Positions 7,762-19,104 of a stretch of DNA of 45,456 nucleotides are shown in pieces (positions within the stretch are counted from its first letter, which is position 1; the number at the start of each line of letters is the position of its first letter). The notes under the pieces were generated by a model, which saw only the letters and a list, made by a program, of their open reading frames with translations, was not told the DNA's origin and did not search any database. The stretch comes from Rubrivivax sp. (GTDB taxonomy: Bacteria > Pseudomonadota > Gammaproteobacteria > Burkholderiales > Burkholderiaceae_C), in assembly GCA_004210455.1 (NCBI GenBank), contig SEFA01000051.1, positions 1 through 45,456 of the forward strand, written 5' to 3'. A program made the translations under genes and the position numbers.

Positions 7762-8043
7762 ATGATGCGCATCTCCCCAGTCAAAGTCATCGCCGGCCTC
7801 GCCGCCGTCATCCTCGCCATCGGCGGCCTGTTCTTCGCCTCCGAAGCGCGTCAGGGCGTGGTCAACATGTTCTCCGTCATCCGCCTGAGCTCGCCGGCGA
7901 AGCCTCCGCAAGCGGCCCGTCCGGCCGATGGTGGCGCCGTCGCTTCCGGCGTGCGGGTCATTCCCATCGGCGTGTCTCCCCAGCCCAGTTCGGCCGCGCC
8001 TCGTGCGGCCTCGGCCAGTACGGGGCGGTCGGACGGTCGTTGA
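7762..8043 (+). CDS. Small membrane-anchored protein, unknown
   Basis: A 93-residue protein with one N-terminal transmembrane segment (about residues 8-26, KVIAGLAAVILAIGGLFFAS) and a Pro/Ala/Ser-rich tail, probably periplasmic. I do not recognise a family. No clear Shine-Dalgarno sequence precedes the ATG at 7762; a second ATG follows directly. Its stop overlaps the next start (TGATG), which supports it being real and coupled to the following gene. It is transcribed divergently from the YCII gene. Confidence 0.55.
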   Translation: MMRISPVKVIAGLAAVILAIGGLFFASEARQGVVNMFSVIRLSSPAKPPQAARPADGGAVASGVRVIPIGVSPQPSSAAPRAASASTGRSDGR

Positions 8044-8567
8044 TGCGCCTGCCCCGTCGCTTCGACGTCGCGCTGATGAGCCCGCCCGACCCGTTCGTGG
8101 CGGGCGGCGCGGGCGGCACGGTCGACACCGCATTGCTCGGCGCGATCAGGGAGTGGTGCGAAGGCGGCGCCTTTCCGATGACCGAGCCGCTTCGTGTGGC
8201 CAGCATCGCGCCACACGCTGCGCTCGACGGCGTGGCTTGCGAGCTCGACGGCAGTCATGACCTGGTGCGCCTGAGTCGATGGCGCGGCCTGGAATGGCGC
8301 TTGCAGATCCTGTGGCGCGAGTGCATGACGTCGCGCGCCGCTCAGCCCGACGACCCCTGGGATTGCGGCTGTTGGCGCGAGGGCACCCTTGGACCTGCCG
8401 AGGACTTCCGACCGCGCCGGGCCACGCTGTTGATGGTGCGTGAACCGGATCCGGTCGTTGCCGCGGCGCTGCTGTCCGCGCTGCGCGCCAACAGCGCGTC
8501 CTATGCGCAGCCGGTGCGTGTGCTGGTCGTGTCGACTGTGGCCATGGCTGGCATCATCCGCCTCTGA
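8043..8567 (+). CDS. Hypothetical protein
   Basis: A 174-residue protein I do not recognise. It is rich in Trp and Cys for its size (REWCEGG, WRLQILWREC, PWDCGCWREG), has no signal peptide or clear membrane segment apart from a moderately hydrophobic C-terminus (VRVLVVSTVAMAGIIRL). The ATG at 8043 overlaps the preceding stop; a TTG one codon earlier is also possible. A 267-codon open frame on the opposite strand (7851-8654) has no family features and is taken as a shadow. Confidence 0.55.
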   Translation: MRLPRRFDVALMSPPDPFVAGGAGGTVDTALLGAIREWCEGGAFPMTEPLRVASIAPHAALDGVACELDGSHDLVRLSRWRGLEWRLQILWRECMTSRAAQPDDPWDCGCWREGTLGPAEDFRPRRATLLMVREPDPVVAAALLSALRANSASYAQPVRVLVVSTVAMAGIIRL

Positions 8568-8589
8568 TCGAGTTCCGACGAGGTGCGCC

Positions 8590-9021
8590 ATGCCCGACGA
8601 TCCCGGCTTCCTGTCCGGCACCGAGAACCGCTCGATGCCCTCGGCCACGGTCATCCCGGTGCTGCACTACCCGGATGTGCCGGCCGCCGTGGCGTGGCTG
8701 GTCCGGGTCTTCGGATTCACTGAACGCATGCGCATCGGCGACCACCGGGTACAGCTGACGATCGGCAACGGCGCTATCGTCGTGGCGCACGGCGACGCGC
8801 CCGCCGACCCCGAGTTCTCCCTCATGGTCCGCGTCGCGAGCGCGGATCAGCACGCCGCACGAGCGGCCGCCGAGGGGGCGGAACTGCTCTCCCAGCCGCA
8901 GTCCTTCTCTTATGGCGAGCGCCATTACACGGCTTCGGATCTGGCGGGGTACGTCTGGACGTTCTCTCAGTCCGAGCGGGATGTCGACCCAAGCGCCTGG
9001 GGTGGTGAACTCATCGAATAG
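8590..9021 (+). CDS. VOC (glyoxalase/bleomycin-resistance fold) protein
   Basis: A 143-residue vicinal-oxygen-chelate protein: VIPVLHYPDVPAAVAWLVRVFGF opens the first beta-alpha-beta module, and HYTASDLAGYVWTFSQ closes the second. This sequence pattern (PxLxYxDxxAAxxxLxxxFGF, Y-x-x-x-D-x-x-G) is that of the PhnB/glyoxalase-like group. It may be a small-molecule binding or resistance protein; the substrate cannot be read. The start at 8590 has GAGG about seven bases upstream. It is the last gene before the AT-richer hipBA control region. Confidence 0.85.
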   Translation: MPDDPGFLSGTENRSMPSATVIPVLHYPDVPAAVAWLVRVFGFTERMRIGDHRVQLTIGNGAIVVAHGDAPADPEFSLMVRVASADQHAARAAAEGAELLSQPQSFSYGERHYTASDLAGYVWTFSQSERDVDPSAWGGELIE

Positions 9022-9030
9022 CTGGTGTAT

Positions 9031-9156
9031 GCCATGGCTGACAATTTTGACTATGCTGCACTATTTGTAAGCCATGGCTTGCACTTGATTGAATTCAATG
9101 AAAGCCATGGCTTGCAATATTGGCCTTAATGGAAAAAAATGTCAGCCATGACTGAC
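9031..9156. promoter_or_regulatory. hipBA operator region with four palindromes
   Basis: Four related palindromes lie in the AT-richer gap before hipB: GCCATGGC at 9031-9038, the perfect 12-mer AAGCCATGGCTT at 9069-9080 and again at 9102-9113, and GTCAGCCATGACTGAC at 9141-9156. Centre spacings are 40, 33 and 41 bases. The fourth overlaps the hipB start codon. HipB proteins bind several operator palindromes to repress their own operon, so these are the obvious candidates. I cannot pick a clear -35/-10 pair within them. Confidence 0.75.
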
Positions 9157-9420
9157 ATCGCAAGTTTTCCAGAGGACATCGGATTGGCTCTGAGAGCACG
9201 CCGCGAAAACCTTGGTCTTTCGAAAAAGGAACTGGCGGAAAAGGCCAGCCGCGTGCGCGAGGTGATCTATCGCCTGGAGGCGGGCCAGGAGTCCACGGTG
9301 TCCTCGCTCATGGCCGTGACCCGGGCGTTGGGTCTGCGCATCCGTTTCGAGCATGCCGGAATGCCGACGATGGAGGAACTCGCCGAGCGTTTCGCCAGGG
9401 ATGACGACGATGCTCCCTGA
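9139..9420 (+). CDS. hipB: HipB-type antitoxin, XRE-family DNA-binding protein
   Basis: A 93-residue protein with a Cro/C1-type helix-turn-helix at about residues 14-70 (IGLALRARRENLGLSKKELAE, then YRLEAGQES, LMAVTRALGL). It lies directly upstream of and overlaps hipA, the standard antitoxin-toxin order. Antitoxin HipB neutralises HipA and represses the operon through the palindromes upstream. The ATG at 9139 and an in-frame ATG at 9148 are both possible starts; both sit inside the fourth operator palindrome, so repressor binding would cover the translation start region. Only a weak TGGA-type ribosome site is visible. Confidence 0.88.
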   Translation: MSAMTDIASFPEDIGLALRARRENLGLSKKELAEKASRVREVIYRLEAGQESTVSSLMAVTRALGLRIRFEHAGMPTMEELAERFARDDDDAP

Positions 9421-10642
9421 GAAGCTGCCGCTGCTGGACGTCGGCATCGGAGGTCTTCGACAGGCCGGCCAGTTGCACAAAGCGTCGACCTACGAGTTCC
9501 GCTACCTCAGCGCCGCGCAGGATCAGCCGTCGGTCTCGTTGCTGATGCCGCCGAGCAAGCAGTTGACCTGGGTGGCCGGCGACCTCTTCCCGTCGATGGA
9601 TCAGAACCTGCCTGAGGGCGATCTGTTCATGCGCATCCGGGCGCTGTTCCCCAAGCAGCCGACGACACCCATGCACTTGCTGGCGCTGATCGGCGAGAAC
9701 GGCATCGGACGCCTGGGCTTCACGCTGCCCGGTGAGGCGCCGGCCCCTCGCGCGCAAACGCTCAGCCGCGACTCGCTGCTGAAGATGCGCTATACCCCGG
9801 AACTGTTCGATGAACTCGTCAGGGCCTACCTGAACACCGGCGCCGGGATCGCAGGCATGCAGCCCAAGATCATGGTGCCCGATCGACCCACCATCCCCAT
9901 CCCGTCGCTCATCGTCAAGGCGGCGAGCCCCGCCTATCCCGGTCTGGCGGCGAATGAGTTCCTTTGTCTCAGCGCGGCCAAGCGTGCAGGCATCCAGGTG
10001 CCAGGTTTTGATCTCTCCGACGACGGTCAACTGCTGTTGGTGGACCGCTTCGACGTGGTGCCTCATGCTGGCGGTTTCGTGGAGCGACTGGGCTTTGAGG
10101 ATGTGGCGGCGTTGGCGGGTCAGCGCGTCCGGGACGTGCTGTCGGACCGCAAGTACCACGGCAGCTACCAGCGCGTCAGTGATCTGCTGAAGCTCATCCG
10201 GCTTCACAACACAGACCTGCACCGGTTCTTCGAGCAGGTCGCCTTCTCTGTCATGGTGCGCAACGGGGATGCCCACCTCAAGAATTTCGGTGTGCTGTAC
10301 CGCTCCGCCGAGGATGCCTGGCTGGCGCCGATGTTCGACGTCGTGACGACAGCCGTGTATCGCTATACCCGCTATGCGGGTGGCCCCGAGTTGGAGGACC
10401 GCACGATGGCGCTGAAGCTGATCTCCGGTCGACACCAGACGAAGGCGTACCCGACCACGGAAGAGTTGATCGCCTTCGGACAGCGGCATTGCGGCGTCCG
10501 CGACCCTGCCCCCGTCCTCTCGCGCATCGCCGATGCCATGCGCGAAACGCTCAAGGCTGCTGCTGGCGATGATCGGATTCCAGAAGCATTGATGGCCGAT
10601 CTCTCGGCGGTCTGGGAAGAGGGACTGCTGCATGGGCGCTGA
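9410..10642 (+). CDS. hipA: HipA-family Ser/Thr kinase toxin
   Basis: A 410-residue HipA-fold kinase. Visible are the ATP-loop region GIAGMQPK (146-153), the nucleotide-binding lysine VKAASP (K170), the catalytic aspartate in NGDAHLKN (D287) and the metal-binding aspartate in MFDVV (D310). E. coli HipA phosphorylates glutamyl-tRNA synthetase and causes persistence; the target here is unknown. In E. coli the autophosphorylated serine directly precedes the VAGAQEK loop; the matching position here is Gly146. Start 9410 is chosen because AGGG lies nine bases upstream; 9401 is possible and the longer frame from 9353 is less likely. It overlaps hipB by 11 bases and ends at the shared hairpin at 10704. 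Confidence 0.9.
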   Translation: MLPEKLPLLDVGIGGLRQAGQLHKASTYEFRYLSAAQDQPSVSLLMPPSKQLTWVAGDLFPSMDQNLPEGDLFMRIRALFPKQPTTPMHLLALIGENGIGRLGFTLPGEAPAPRAQTLSRDSLLKMRYTPELFDELVRAYLNTGAGIAGMQPKIMVPDRPTIPIPSLIVKAASPAYPGLAANEFLCLSAAKRAGIQVPGFDLSDDGQLLLVDRFDVVPHAGGFVERLGFEDVAALAGQRVRDVLSDRKYHGSYQRVSDLLKLIRLHNTDLHRFFEQVAFSVMVRNGDAHLKNFGVLYRSAEDAWLAPMFDVVTTAVYRYTRYAGGPELEDRTMALKLISGRHQTKAYPTTEELIAFGQRHCGVRDPAPVLSRIADAMRETLKAAAGDDRIPEALMADLSAVWEEGLLHGR

Positions 10643-10703
10643 GCAGTCCGGGCACTGAACGTTCTGCCAAAGCATCAAGGCGAAGCTTGGGTTCCAAATG
10701 AAA

Positions 10704-10725
10704 TCGGGCCGCGTGAGCGGCCCGA
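10704..10725. terminator. Intrinsic terminator, fusA side
   Basis: TCGGGCCGC and GCGGCCCGA form a perfect 9-bp stem with a GTGA loop. On the minus strand it is followed by TTTCATTT, giving a short T-rich tail, so it terminates the fusA-type gene. It lies between convergent hipA and fusA and may act both ways. Its core is identical to the hairpin after purL. Confidence 0.8.
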
Positions 10726-10752
10726 CTGGTCATGCCGACGCGCGCAGCGCGT

Positions 10753-12855
<2,103 letters not shown>

Positions 12856-13141
12856 GGTGGTCTCCAGTGGCGAGGGACGACCCGCGCGCGCCAGCTTCAG
12901 GGGAGGCGTGCGCCGGTCCGAGAACCGACCAATGTAGCGACAAGCCATGACCCCCGCCATCGGCCATCCGGAAGAACCCGGCGCCTCAGGGGGCGAGGAG
13001 CGCGCCACCGGGCACGCTGCGCGCCCGCGCCACCCCCGCGAATGAGGGACGGGAAATCGGGCGATTGCCGGAATGTCCGGGCGGTTACGTCACGAAACAT
13101 CCCTACATTCGATCACTCGAATAGTGTCCCAGGGAGTGGTC

Positions 13142-13441
13142 GTGAAGCTGCAAGTGTTTGTCCGCCGGTCCGTGCCGATGCTGGGACTGTCCCTGGGCGC
13201 CTTCACCGCGACGGGCGTCGTGGCGGCGCCGCCCACGATCGACGTCGGCATGACCTGCACCGTCCCGGACGGCTGGTGGTCGCTGGACCGCGAGCGTCCG
13301 CAGCAGCCGGAACCGGTGAAGGTCCTGGCTTTGAAGTCCCTGACGACGGGAGCCCCGGGCGCCTGGGTCCAGCCGCAGCGCGGGAAGCTGGCCGACCAGC
13401 AGATGCACCTGGCGCTGGAGCGCCTGACGGACTGCCACTGA
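13142..13441 (+). CDS. Small secreted protein, unknown
   Basis: A 99-residue protein with a Sec signal peptide (MKLQVFVRRSVPMLGLSLGAFTATGVVAA, with probable cleavage after AxA near residue 29) and a short mature domain with two cysteines (MTCTVPDGWW and LTDCH) that could form a disulfide. I do not recognise a family. It begins with GTG at 13142, chosen because AGGGAG lies five bases upstream and the signal peptide starts there. It is divergent from fusA and lies 128 bases upstream of purL on the same strand. Confidence 0.7.
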   Translation: MKLQVFVRRSVPMLGLSLGAFTATGVVAAPPTIDVGMTCTVPDGWWSLDRERPQQPEPVKVLALKSLTTGAPGAWVQPQRGKLADQQMHLALERLTDCH

Positions 13442-13515
13442 GGGGGCGCCGGGACGGCGGGGCGACAGGCGCGGAGCCCGGACGGGGTAAACCCGGCCCG
13501 GGCGACCGCGCTGGC

Positions 13516-13521
13516 TAGAAT
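13516..13521 (+). promoter_or_regulatory. Possible -10 element for purL
   Basis: TAGAAT matches five of six bases of the sigma-70 -10 hexamer and sits 48 bases before the purL start. I see no good -35 hexamer 16-18 bases upstream, so this rests on the -10 alone. Confidence 0.35.
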
Positions 13522-13569
13522 GGCGGGCTCACCGTCGCGGCGCGCGCGGCGCAAACCCCCTGGGATCCC

Positions 13570-16500
13570 ATGGCCAGCACCATCTCCTCCAAGCATCTGA
13601 TTCACTTCGAGGGGGGCAATGCCCTCTCGTCCTTCCGGGCCGCGGCGCTGCTGGCGCGTCTGCAGGCCGTCAGCGACCGCATCGCCGCGGTGCACGCGCG
13701 CCACGTCCACTGGGTCTGGACCGACGCCGCCCTCGACGACGAAGGCCGTGGCAAGCTGGCCGCGCTGCTGGACTACGGCGACGCCTACGAGGGCCCGTCC
13801 GCCGGCGCTGCCGACAGCGCGTTGATAGTCGTCGCCCCGCGCCTGGGCACCTTGAGCCCCTGGGCCTCCAAGGCCACCGACATCGCCCACAACTGCGGCC
13901 TGCCCATCCACCGCGTCGAGCGCGTCACCGAGTTCCGCCTGACGCTGAAGTCGGGCCTGCTCAGCAGCCTGACGGCCGGCCTGGCCGGCGGTGCGAAAGC
14001 GCTGACCGAGACCGAGATCCTCGCCTGCGCCGACCTGCTGCACGACCGCATGACCGAGAGCGTGCTGCTGTCGCGCGAGGCCGGCGCCCACCTGTTCGAC
14101 GAGAAGCAGGCCCAGCCGCTCGCGCACGTCGACGTGCAGGCGCGCGGCCGCGTCGCGCTGGAGGAGGCCAACGGCGCCTGGGGCCTGGCGCTGTCCGACG
14201 ACGAGATCGACTACCTAGTCGCTGCCTTCACGAAACTGGGACGCGACCCCAGCGACGTCGAGCTGATGATGTTCGCGCAGGCCAACAGCGAACACTGCCG
14301 TCACAAGATCTTCAACGCCGAGTTCACCATCGACGGCGAGGCGCAGCCGCTGTCGCTGTTCGGCATGATCCGCAACACCGAGAAGCTGCACCCGCAGCAC
14401 ACGGTGATCGCCTACGCCGACAATGCGGCGGTGATGGAAGGCCACGTGATCGAGCGCTGGATGGCCGCCGGCGACCGTCGCGCGCCCCGGTACGAGGCCC
14501 GCGCCGAAACCGCGCACGTGCTGATGAAGGTCGAGACGCACAACCACCCGACGGCGATCTCGCCGCATCCGGGCGCCTCCACCGGCGCCGGCGGCGAGAT
14601 CCGCGACGAGGGCGCCACCGGCCGCGGCGCCAAACCCAAGGCCGGCCTGACCGGTTTCTCGGTCTCCAACCTGCACCTGCCGGGCCTGTCCGAACCCTGG
14701 GAAAAGAACCCCGTCGGCAAGCCCGCGCACATCGCCAGCGCGCTGCAGATCATGACCGAAGGCCCGCTGGGCGGCGCCGCGTTCAACAACGAATTCGGCC
14801 GGCCCGCGCTGGGCGGCTACTTCCGCGTCTTCGAGCAGGACGTGGACGGCATCCGCCGCGGTTATCACAAGCCGATCATGATCGCCGGCGGCCTCGGCGC
14901 GATCCGCGCCGACCTGACGAAGAAGATCGCCTTCCCCGCCGGCTCGCTGCTGATCCAGCTGGGCGGCCCCGGCATGCGCATCGGCATGGGCGGCAGCGCG
15001 GCGAGCTCGATGGCTGCCGGCACCAACACCGCCGACCTGGACTTCGACTCGGTCCAGCGCGGCAACCCCGAGATCCAGCGCCGCGCGCAGGAAGTCCTCA
15101 ACCATTGCTGGGGCCTGGCCGAGCGCAATCCCATCCTGGCGGTGCACGACGTCGGCGCGGGCGGCATCTCCAACGCCTTCCCGGAACTGGTGAACGACGC
15201 CGGCCGGGGCGCGATCTTCGACCTGCGCAAGGTCCCGCTCGAGGAAAGCGGCCTGGCGCCCAAGGAGATCTGGTGCAACGAGAGCCAGGAGCGCTATGTC
15301 CTGGTGATCGCGCCGGAGAGCCTCGAGCTCTTCACCGCGATGGCCGAACGCGAGCGCTGCCCTTTCGCGGTCGTCGGCGTGACGACCGAGCAGCGGGAGC
15401 TGGTGCTCGAGGACGGCACCGACGGCGAACGCGCCATCGACATGCCCATGGACGTGCTGCTGGGCAAGCCGCCGAAGATGCACCGCGACGTCACGCGCGT
15501 GGCCCGCTCGGGCGGCGCGCTGACGCTGGACGGCGTCGATCTGGCGACCACCGCGCGCACCGTGCTGCGCCACCCGACGGTGGCCAGCAAGCGTTTCCTG
15601 ATCACCATCGGCGACCGCACCGTCGGCGGCCTGAACCACCGCGACCAGATGGTCGGTCCGTGGCAGTTGCCGGTGGCCGACGTCGCCGTCACGCTGTCCG
15701 ACTTCCAGGGCTTCACCGGCGAGGCGATGAGCATGGGCGAGCGCACGCCGCTGGCCGCCGTCGACGCGCCCGCGTCGGGCCGCATGGCCGTCGCCGAGGC
15801 CATCACCAACCTGCTGGCCGCGCCGATCGAGCTGTCGCGCGTGAAGCTGTCGGCCAACTGGATGGCCGCCTGCGGCGAACCGGGTGAAGACGCCGCGCTG
15901 TACGACACCGTCAAGGCCGTCGGCATGGACCTCTGCCCGGCGCTGGGCATCTCGATCCCGGTGGGCAAGGATTCGCTGTCGATGCGCACGCGCTGGTCGG
16001 ACGAGGGCGCGACGAAGCAGGTCACCGCGCCGGTCTCGCTGATCATCACCGCCTTCGCCTCGCTGGCCGACGTGCGGGGCACGCTGACGCCGCAATTGCG
16101 TGACGGCGACACGACGCTGGTGCTGGTGGACCTCGGCCAGGGCCGCATGCGCATGGGCGGCTCCATCCTGGCGCAGACGCTGAACCAGTTCGGCCCGGAG
16201 GTGCCCGACCTCGACGATCCCGCGCTGCTGAAGTCGCTGGTGGCCGCGGTCAACGACCTGCGCGGCCAGGGCAGGCTGCTGGCGTACCACGACCGCAGCG
16301 ACGGCGGCCTGTTCGCCGCGGCACTGGAAATGGCCTTCGCCGGCCAGCGCGGCGTGAGCCTGAACGTCGACATGCTGGTCACCGAAGGCGACGGCATCAG
16401 CGACAGCCGCGCGGAGATGGGCGACTCCAAGAACTGGGCGTCGCAGGTCAGCGGCCGCCGCGACGAACTGACGCTGAAGGCGCTGTTCAACGAGGAACTG

Positions 16501-17598
16501 GGCGTCCTGCTGCAGGTCGCCACCGGCGACCGCGACGCGGTGCTGCAGACGCTGCGCGCGCACGGGCTGTCGAAGATCTCCCACGTCGTGGGCAAGACGA
16601 ACGACGCCAGGCAGGCGGAAGTCTGGCGCGACGCGAAGAAGGTCTTCGCCGCGCCGCTGGCCGAGCTGCAGCAGGAATGGGACCAGGTCTCGTGGCGCAT
16701 CGCCCGCGAGCGCGACAACCCCGCCTGCGCGGACCAGGAGCACGCGTTGTCCGGCGCGCCGGGCAAGGGACTGCACTGGTCGCCCAGCTTCGACGTGAAG
16801 GACGACGTCGCCGCCCCGCTGATCGCCAGCGGCGTGCGTCCCAAGGTCGCGATCCTGCGCGAGCAGGGTGTCAACTCGCATGTCGAAATGGCCTATGCGA
16901 TGGCGCAGGCCGGCTTCGACGCCTACGACGTGCACATGAGCGACCTGCAGGCCGGCGCGGTCGACCTGAAGGACTTCAAGGGCTTCGTCGCCTGCGGCGG
17001 CTTCAGCTACGGCGACACGCTGGGCGCGGGCGAGGGCTGGGCGCGGTCCATCCTCTTCAACCCGGTGCTGAAGGCGGCCTTCGAGGCCTTCTTCGCGCGT
17101 TCCGACAGCTTCGCGCTGGGCGTGTGCAACGGCTGCCAGATGCTGGCGGCGCTGTCGCCCATGATTCCCGGCGCGCAGCACTGGCCGAAGTTCGTGCGCA
17201 ACCGCAGCGAGCAGTTCGAAGCCCGCCTGGCGCAGGTCGAGATCGTCGACTCGCCCAGCATCTTCTTCACCGGCATGGCCGGCAGCCGCCTGCCCATCGC
17301 CGTCGCGCACGGCGAGGGCTTCGCGGACTTCTCGCAGCGCGGCGACGCCGGCCAGGTGCTGCGCGCGATGCGCTACGTCGACGGCGACGGCCAGCCCACC
17401 GAGCAGTACCCGCTCAACCCCAACGGCAGCCCGCAGGGCCTGACCGCGGTGACCACGGCCGACGGTCGCTTCACCGCGCTGATGCCGCATCCGGAGCGCG
17501 TCTTCCGCAACATCCAGATGAGCTGGACCGGCGGCGACGCCGGCGAGTTCAGCCCGTGGATGCGCATGTTCCGCAACGCGCGGAAGTGGGTGGGGTGA
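13570..17598 (+). CDS. purL: Phosphoribosylformylglycinamidine synthase
   Basis: The fourth step of de novo purine synthesis: FGAR plus glutamine and ATP gives FGAM. At 1342 residues this is the large single-chain type, with an N-terminal PurS-like domain, FGAM synthase core (two AIRS-like halves; HNHPTAISP and [15 protein letters not shown] are seen) and a C-terminal class I glutamine amidotransferase. The amidotransferase triad is visible: Cys1186 in GVCNGCQ, and His1307 and Glu1309 in MPHPE. The start at 13570 gives the standard N-terminus; only a weak TGGGA ribosome site precedes it. No other purine genes lie nearby. It ends at the hairpin 17640-17661. Confidence 0.97.
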   Translation: MASTISSKHLIHFEGGNALSSFRAAALLARLQAVSDRIAAVHARHVHWVWTDAALDDEGRGKLAALLDYGDAYEGPSAGAADSALIVVAPRLGTLSPWASKATDIAHNCGLPIHRVERVTEFRLTLKSGLLSSLTAGLAGGAKALTETEILACADLLHDRMTESVLLSREAGAHLFDEKQAQPLAHVDVQARGRVALEEANGAWGLALSDDEIDYLVAAFTKLGRDPSDVELMMFAQANSEHCRHKIFNAEFTIDGEAQPLSLFGMIRNTEKLHPQHTVIAYADNAAVMEGHVIERWMAAGDRRAPRYEARAETAHVLMKVETHNHPTAISPHPGASTGAGGEIRDEGATGRGAKPKAGLTGFSVSNLHLPGLSEPWEKNPVGKPAHIASALQIMTEGPLGGAAFNNEFGRPALGGYFRVFEQDVDGIRRGYHKPIMIAGGLGAIRADLTKKIAFPAGSLLIQLGGPGMRIGMGGSAASSMAAGTNTADLDFDSVQRGNPEIQRRAQEVLNHCWGLAERNPILAVHDVGAGGISNAFPELVNDAGRGAIFDLRKVPLEESGLAPKEIWCNESQERYVLVIAPESLELFTAMAERERCPFAVVGVTTEQRELVLEDGTDGERAIDMPMDVLLGKPPKMHRDVTRVARSGGALTLDGVDLATTARTVLRHPTVASKRFLITIGDRTVGGLNHRDQMVGPWQLPVADVAVTLSDFQGFTGEAMSMGERTPLAAVDAPASGRMAVAEAITNLLAAPIELSRVKLSANWMAACGEPGEDAALYDTVKAVGMDLCPALGISIPVGKDSLSMRTRWSDEGATKQVTAPVSLIITAFASLADVRGTLTPQLRDGDTTLVLVDLGQGRMRMGGSILAQTLNQFGPEVPDLDDPALLKSLVAAVNDLRGQGRLLAYHDRSDGGLFAAALEMAFAGQRGVSLNVDMLVTEGDGISDSRAEMGDSKNWASQVSGRRDELTLKALFNEELGVLLQVATGDRDAVLQTLRAHGLSKISHVVGKTNDARQAEVWRDAKKVFAAPLAELQQEWDQVSWRIARERDNPACADQEHALSGAPGKGLHWSPSFDVKDDVAAPLIASGVRPKVAILREQGVNSHVEMAYAMAQAGFDAYDVHMSDLQAGAVDLKDFKGFVACGGFSYGDTLGAGEGWARSILFNPVLKAAFEAFFARSDSFALGVCNGCQMLAALSPMIPGAQHWPKFVRNRSEQFEARLAQVEIVDSPSIFFTGMAGSRLPIAVAHGEGFADFSQRGDAGQVLRAMRYVDGDGQPTEQYPLNPNGSPQGLTAVTTADGRFTALMPHPERVFRNIQMSWTGGDAGEFSPWMRMFRNARKWVG

Positions 17599-17639
17599 GA
17601 CCCCCGCGGCGCGGGGCGCGCCACCGTGTAGCGATGAGC

Positions 17640-17661
17640 AAGGGCCGCGTGAGCGGCCCTT
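17640..17661. terminator. Intrinsic bidirectional terminator after purL
   Basis: AAGGGCCGC and GCGGCCCTT form a perfect 9-bp stem with loop GTGA, followed by TCGTTC. The core GGGCCGC-GTGA-GCGGCCC is identical to the one at 10704-10725. It sits between convergent purL and the pilin-like gene and can serve both. Confidence 0.75.
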
Positions 17662-17664
17662 CGT

Positions 17665-19104
17665 TCATCCGGCCTTGACCCACCGGCCCTGCGAATTGCA
17701 GGCCATGACGTAGACCTTTTCGCTGTTCGCCTGATGATACAGCGCGATGTTGCCACCCGAAATCTTCGGACTGGCGTGGCTCTGATTGCAGGGCTGATCG
17801 GGGCTGCGATGGGGAATGCGGATGCCGCTGAGGCGAGGGTCGAAGGCTTCACCGCCTCGTTGCAATGAACTGACGTCGACAAAGCCATCCCTGATGATCA
17901 GGCTGCCGTTGAGGAGCATGCCCTTGTCGTCGTTGGGGTCGAAGGGATAGGCATGGTCGCCGGCGCCCACGACCAGCTTCTTGCGGATGACGGCGTGGCC
18001 GCCCACGTCGACGACGGCATGCGTCTCGGTGACGCTGGACCCGTCGTAGCGCGCCCGGGTGATCATGCCGTTGCTGGGATGACGGACGAACAGCCCGCCG
18101 TTGGCGTGGACGGCATGCGCGGCCGTCAGCTTTCCCATGACGGTTGCGTTTCCCGCGACACCCAACTGGCCGACGTTGTCCAGGTCCTGTCCCCCGAAAT
18201 CCCACCGGGCCGTGGGCTTCGCCGAGCCATCGCGGCAGGTCACGCCGCCGGTGTCCACTCCCGACGCGCGGTTCGCAGCGCCGGCGACGCCGCAAGGCGC
18301 GACGGCAACACCGTCCAGGAACACCAGTCGGTGCGACGCCAGCACGCCCGGCACGCCGGTGCCGGGGGCGCTGTCCTTGAGCGGATTGGGGACGGGCGCC
18401 ACGCCCTTGCCGCGCAACTGCGCCGCGGTCTGGGCGGACTCCCCCGGCAGAGACACCACGGCATCCGGCCCGAGCACCTGCAGCGCCGCCTTCAATTGCG
18501 CGCCGTGGCCGAACGGCAGATCGGCGGTCGCGAAGAAGGGCTGGGTGTTGTAGAGCAGCACCCTCAGCGTGGGTGAGGCCGGCCCCGCGCCGGCGGTCTG
18601 CGGACAATTCGCATGGCACTGCACGGAGACGGCCCATCGCGCCTCGGCGGGCTGGCCGGTGTGACCGTCGACGATCGTGTCGCCGTGCGGAAAGGGCAGG
18701 CTGTCGCCGAAGGTCACGTAACCCAGGTCCTGGAGTTCCTGGATCGACGGCTGGAAAGCGTTCCGCGCCACGACCTTGTCGCGGACCTTGAGTTCGCAGC
18801 CCGTGACCGGGGGCGCGCCGGCCGAGGCGCCCTGCGACAGGGCGACCTTCTCGCAGGTCGCGAGGGCCGGTACCGCCATCAGGGCGGCGCCGTGATCGCG
18901 CACATAGCGCTCGGCACCGTCGCGCAGCGCGGCGAGCCGCAGCCCCGCCTGTCGTCCACGCTCGACCATCTGCTGGAACTGCTGGACCTGCAGCACGCCC
19001 AGCGACATCGCGCCCAGCAGCGCCAAGGCCATCGTGACCTCGATCAGGCTGAATCCGGACTGCCTCGCACGGGCTTGGGGAAAGGAGAAGGCGCGGACAG
19101 GCAT
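17665..19104 (-). CDS. PilV-like type IV prepilin / pilus tip adhesin candidate
   Basis: A 479-residue protein with a type IV prepilin N-terminus: basic leader ending in G, then FSLIEVTMALALLGAMSLGV (Glu at +5 of the mature protein), cleaved and methylated by prepilin peptidase. It is far longer than a major pilin. The following LRDGAERYVRDHGAAL and the C-terminal segment SGGNIALYHQANSEKVYVMACNSQGRWVKAG resemble the PilV-type minor pilins/adhesins of conjugative type IVb pili. Seven or more cysteines lie in the middle and end of the protein. No other pilus genes, site-specific recombinase or shufflon repeats were seen here, so it is an orphan that must use machinery encoded elsewhere. The start at 19104 has GGAG ten bases upstream. 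Confidence 0.7.
   Translation of the reverse strand: MPVRAFSFPQARARQSGFSLIEVTMALALLGAMSLGVLQVQQFQQMVERGRQAGLRLAALRDGAERYVRDHGAALMAVPALATCEKVALSQGASAGAPPVTGCELKVRDKVVARNAFQPSIQELQDLGYVTFGDSLPFPHGDTIVDGHTGQPAEARWAVSVQCHANCPQTAGAGPASPTLRVLLYNTQPFFATADLPFGHGAQLKAALQVLGPDAVVSLPGESAQTAAQLRGKGVAPVPNPLKDSAPGTGVPGVLASHRLVFLDGVAVAPCGVAGAANRASGVDTGGVTCRDGSAKPTARWDFGGQDLDNVGQLGVAGNATVMGKLTAAHAVHANGGLFVRHPSNGMITRARYDGSSVTETHAVVDVGGHAVIRKKLVVGAGDHAYPFDPNDDKGMLLNGSLIIRDGFVDVSSLQRGGEAFDPRLSGIRIPHRSPDQPCNQSHASPKISGGNIALYHQANSEKVYVMACNSQGRWVKAG

Noticed and set aside
7851-8654. A 267-codon minus-strand frame opposite the two unknown genes
   Set aside because: His/Arg/Gln-rich shadow-like composition and no ribosome site; the plus-strand pair is coupled by overlap and preferred, though both remain unproven.
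9031-9156. Possible CRISPR-like repeats
   Set aside because: The repeats are 8-16 bp palindromes at a regulator's own promoter, without spacers of uniform length or cas genes; they fit operators.
14215-17490. A 1091-codon open frame antisense to purL
   Set aside because: It is a shadow caused by high third-position GC; its translation is Arg/Ala/His/Gln-rich with no domain, while purL on the other strand is unmistakable.
17665-19104. Shufflon (invertible C-terminal segments) linked to the PilV-like gene
   Set aside because: No Rci-type recombinase gene and no repeated 19-bp-type inversion sites were seen around it.
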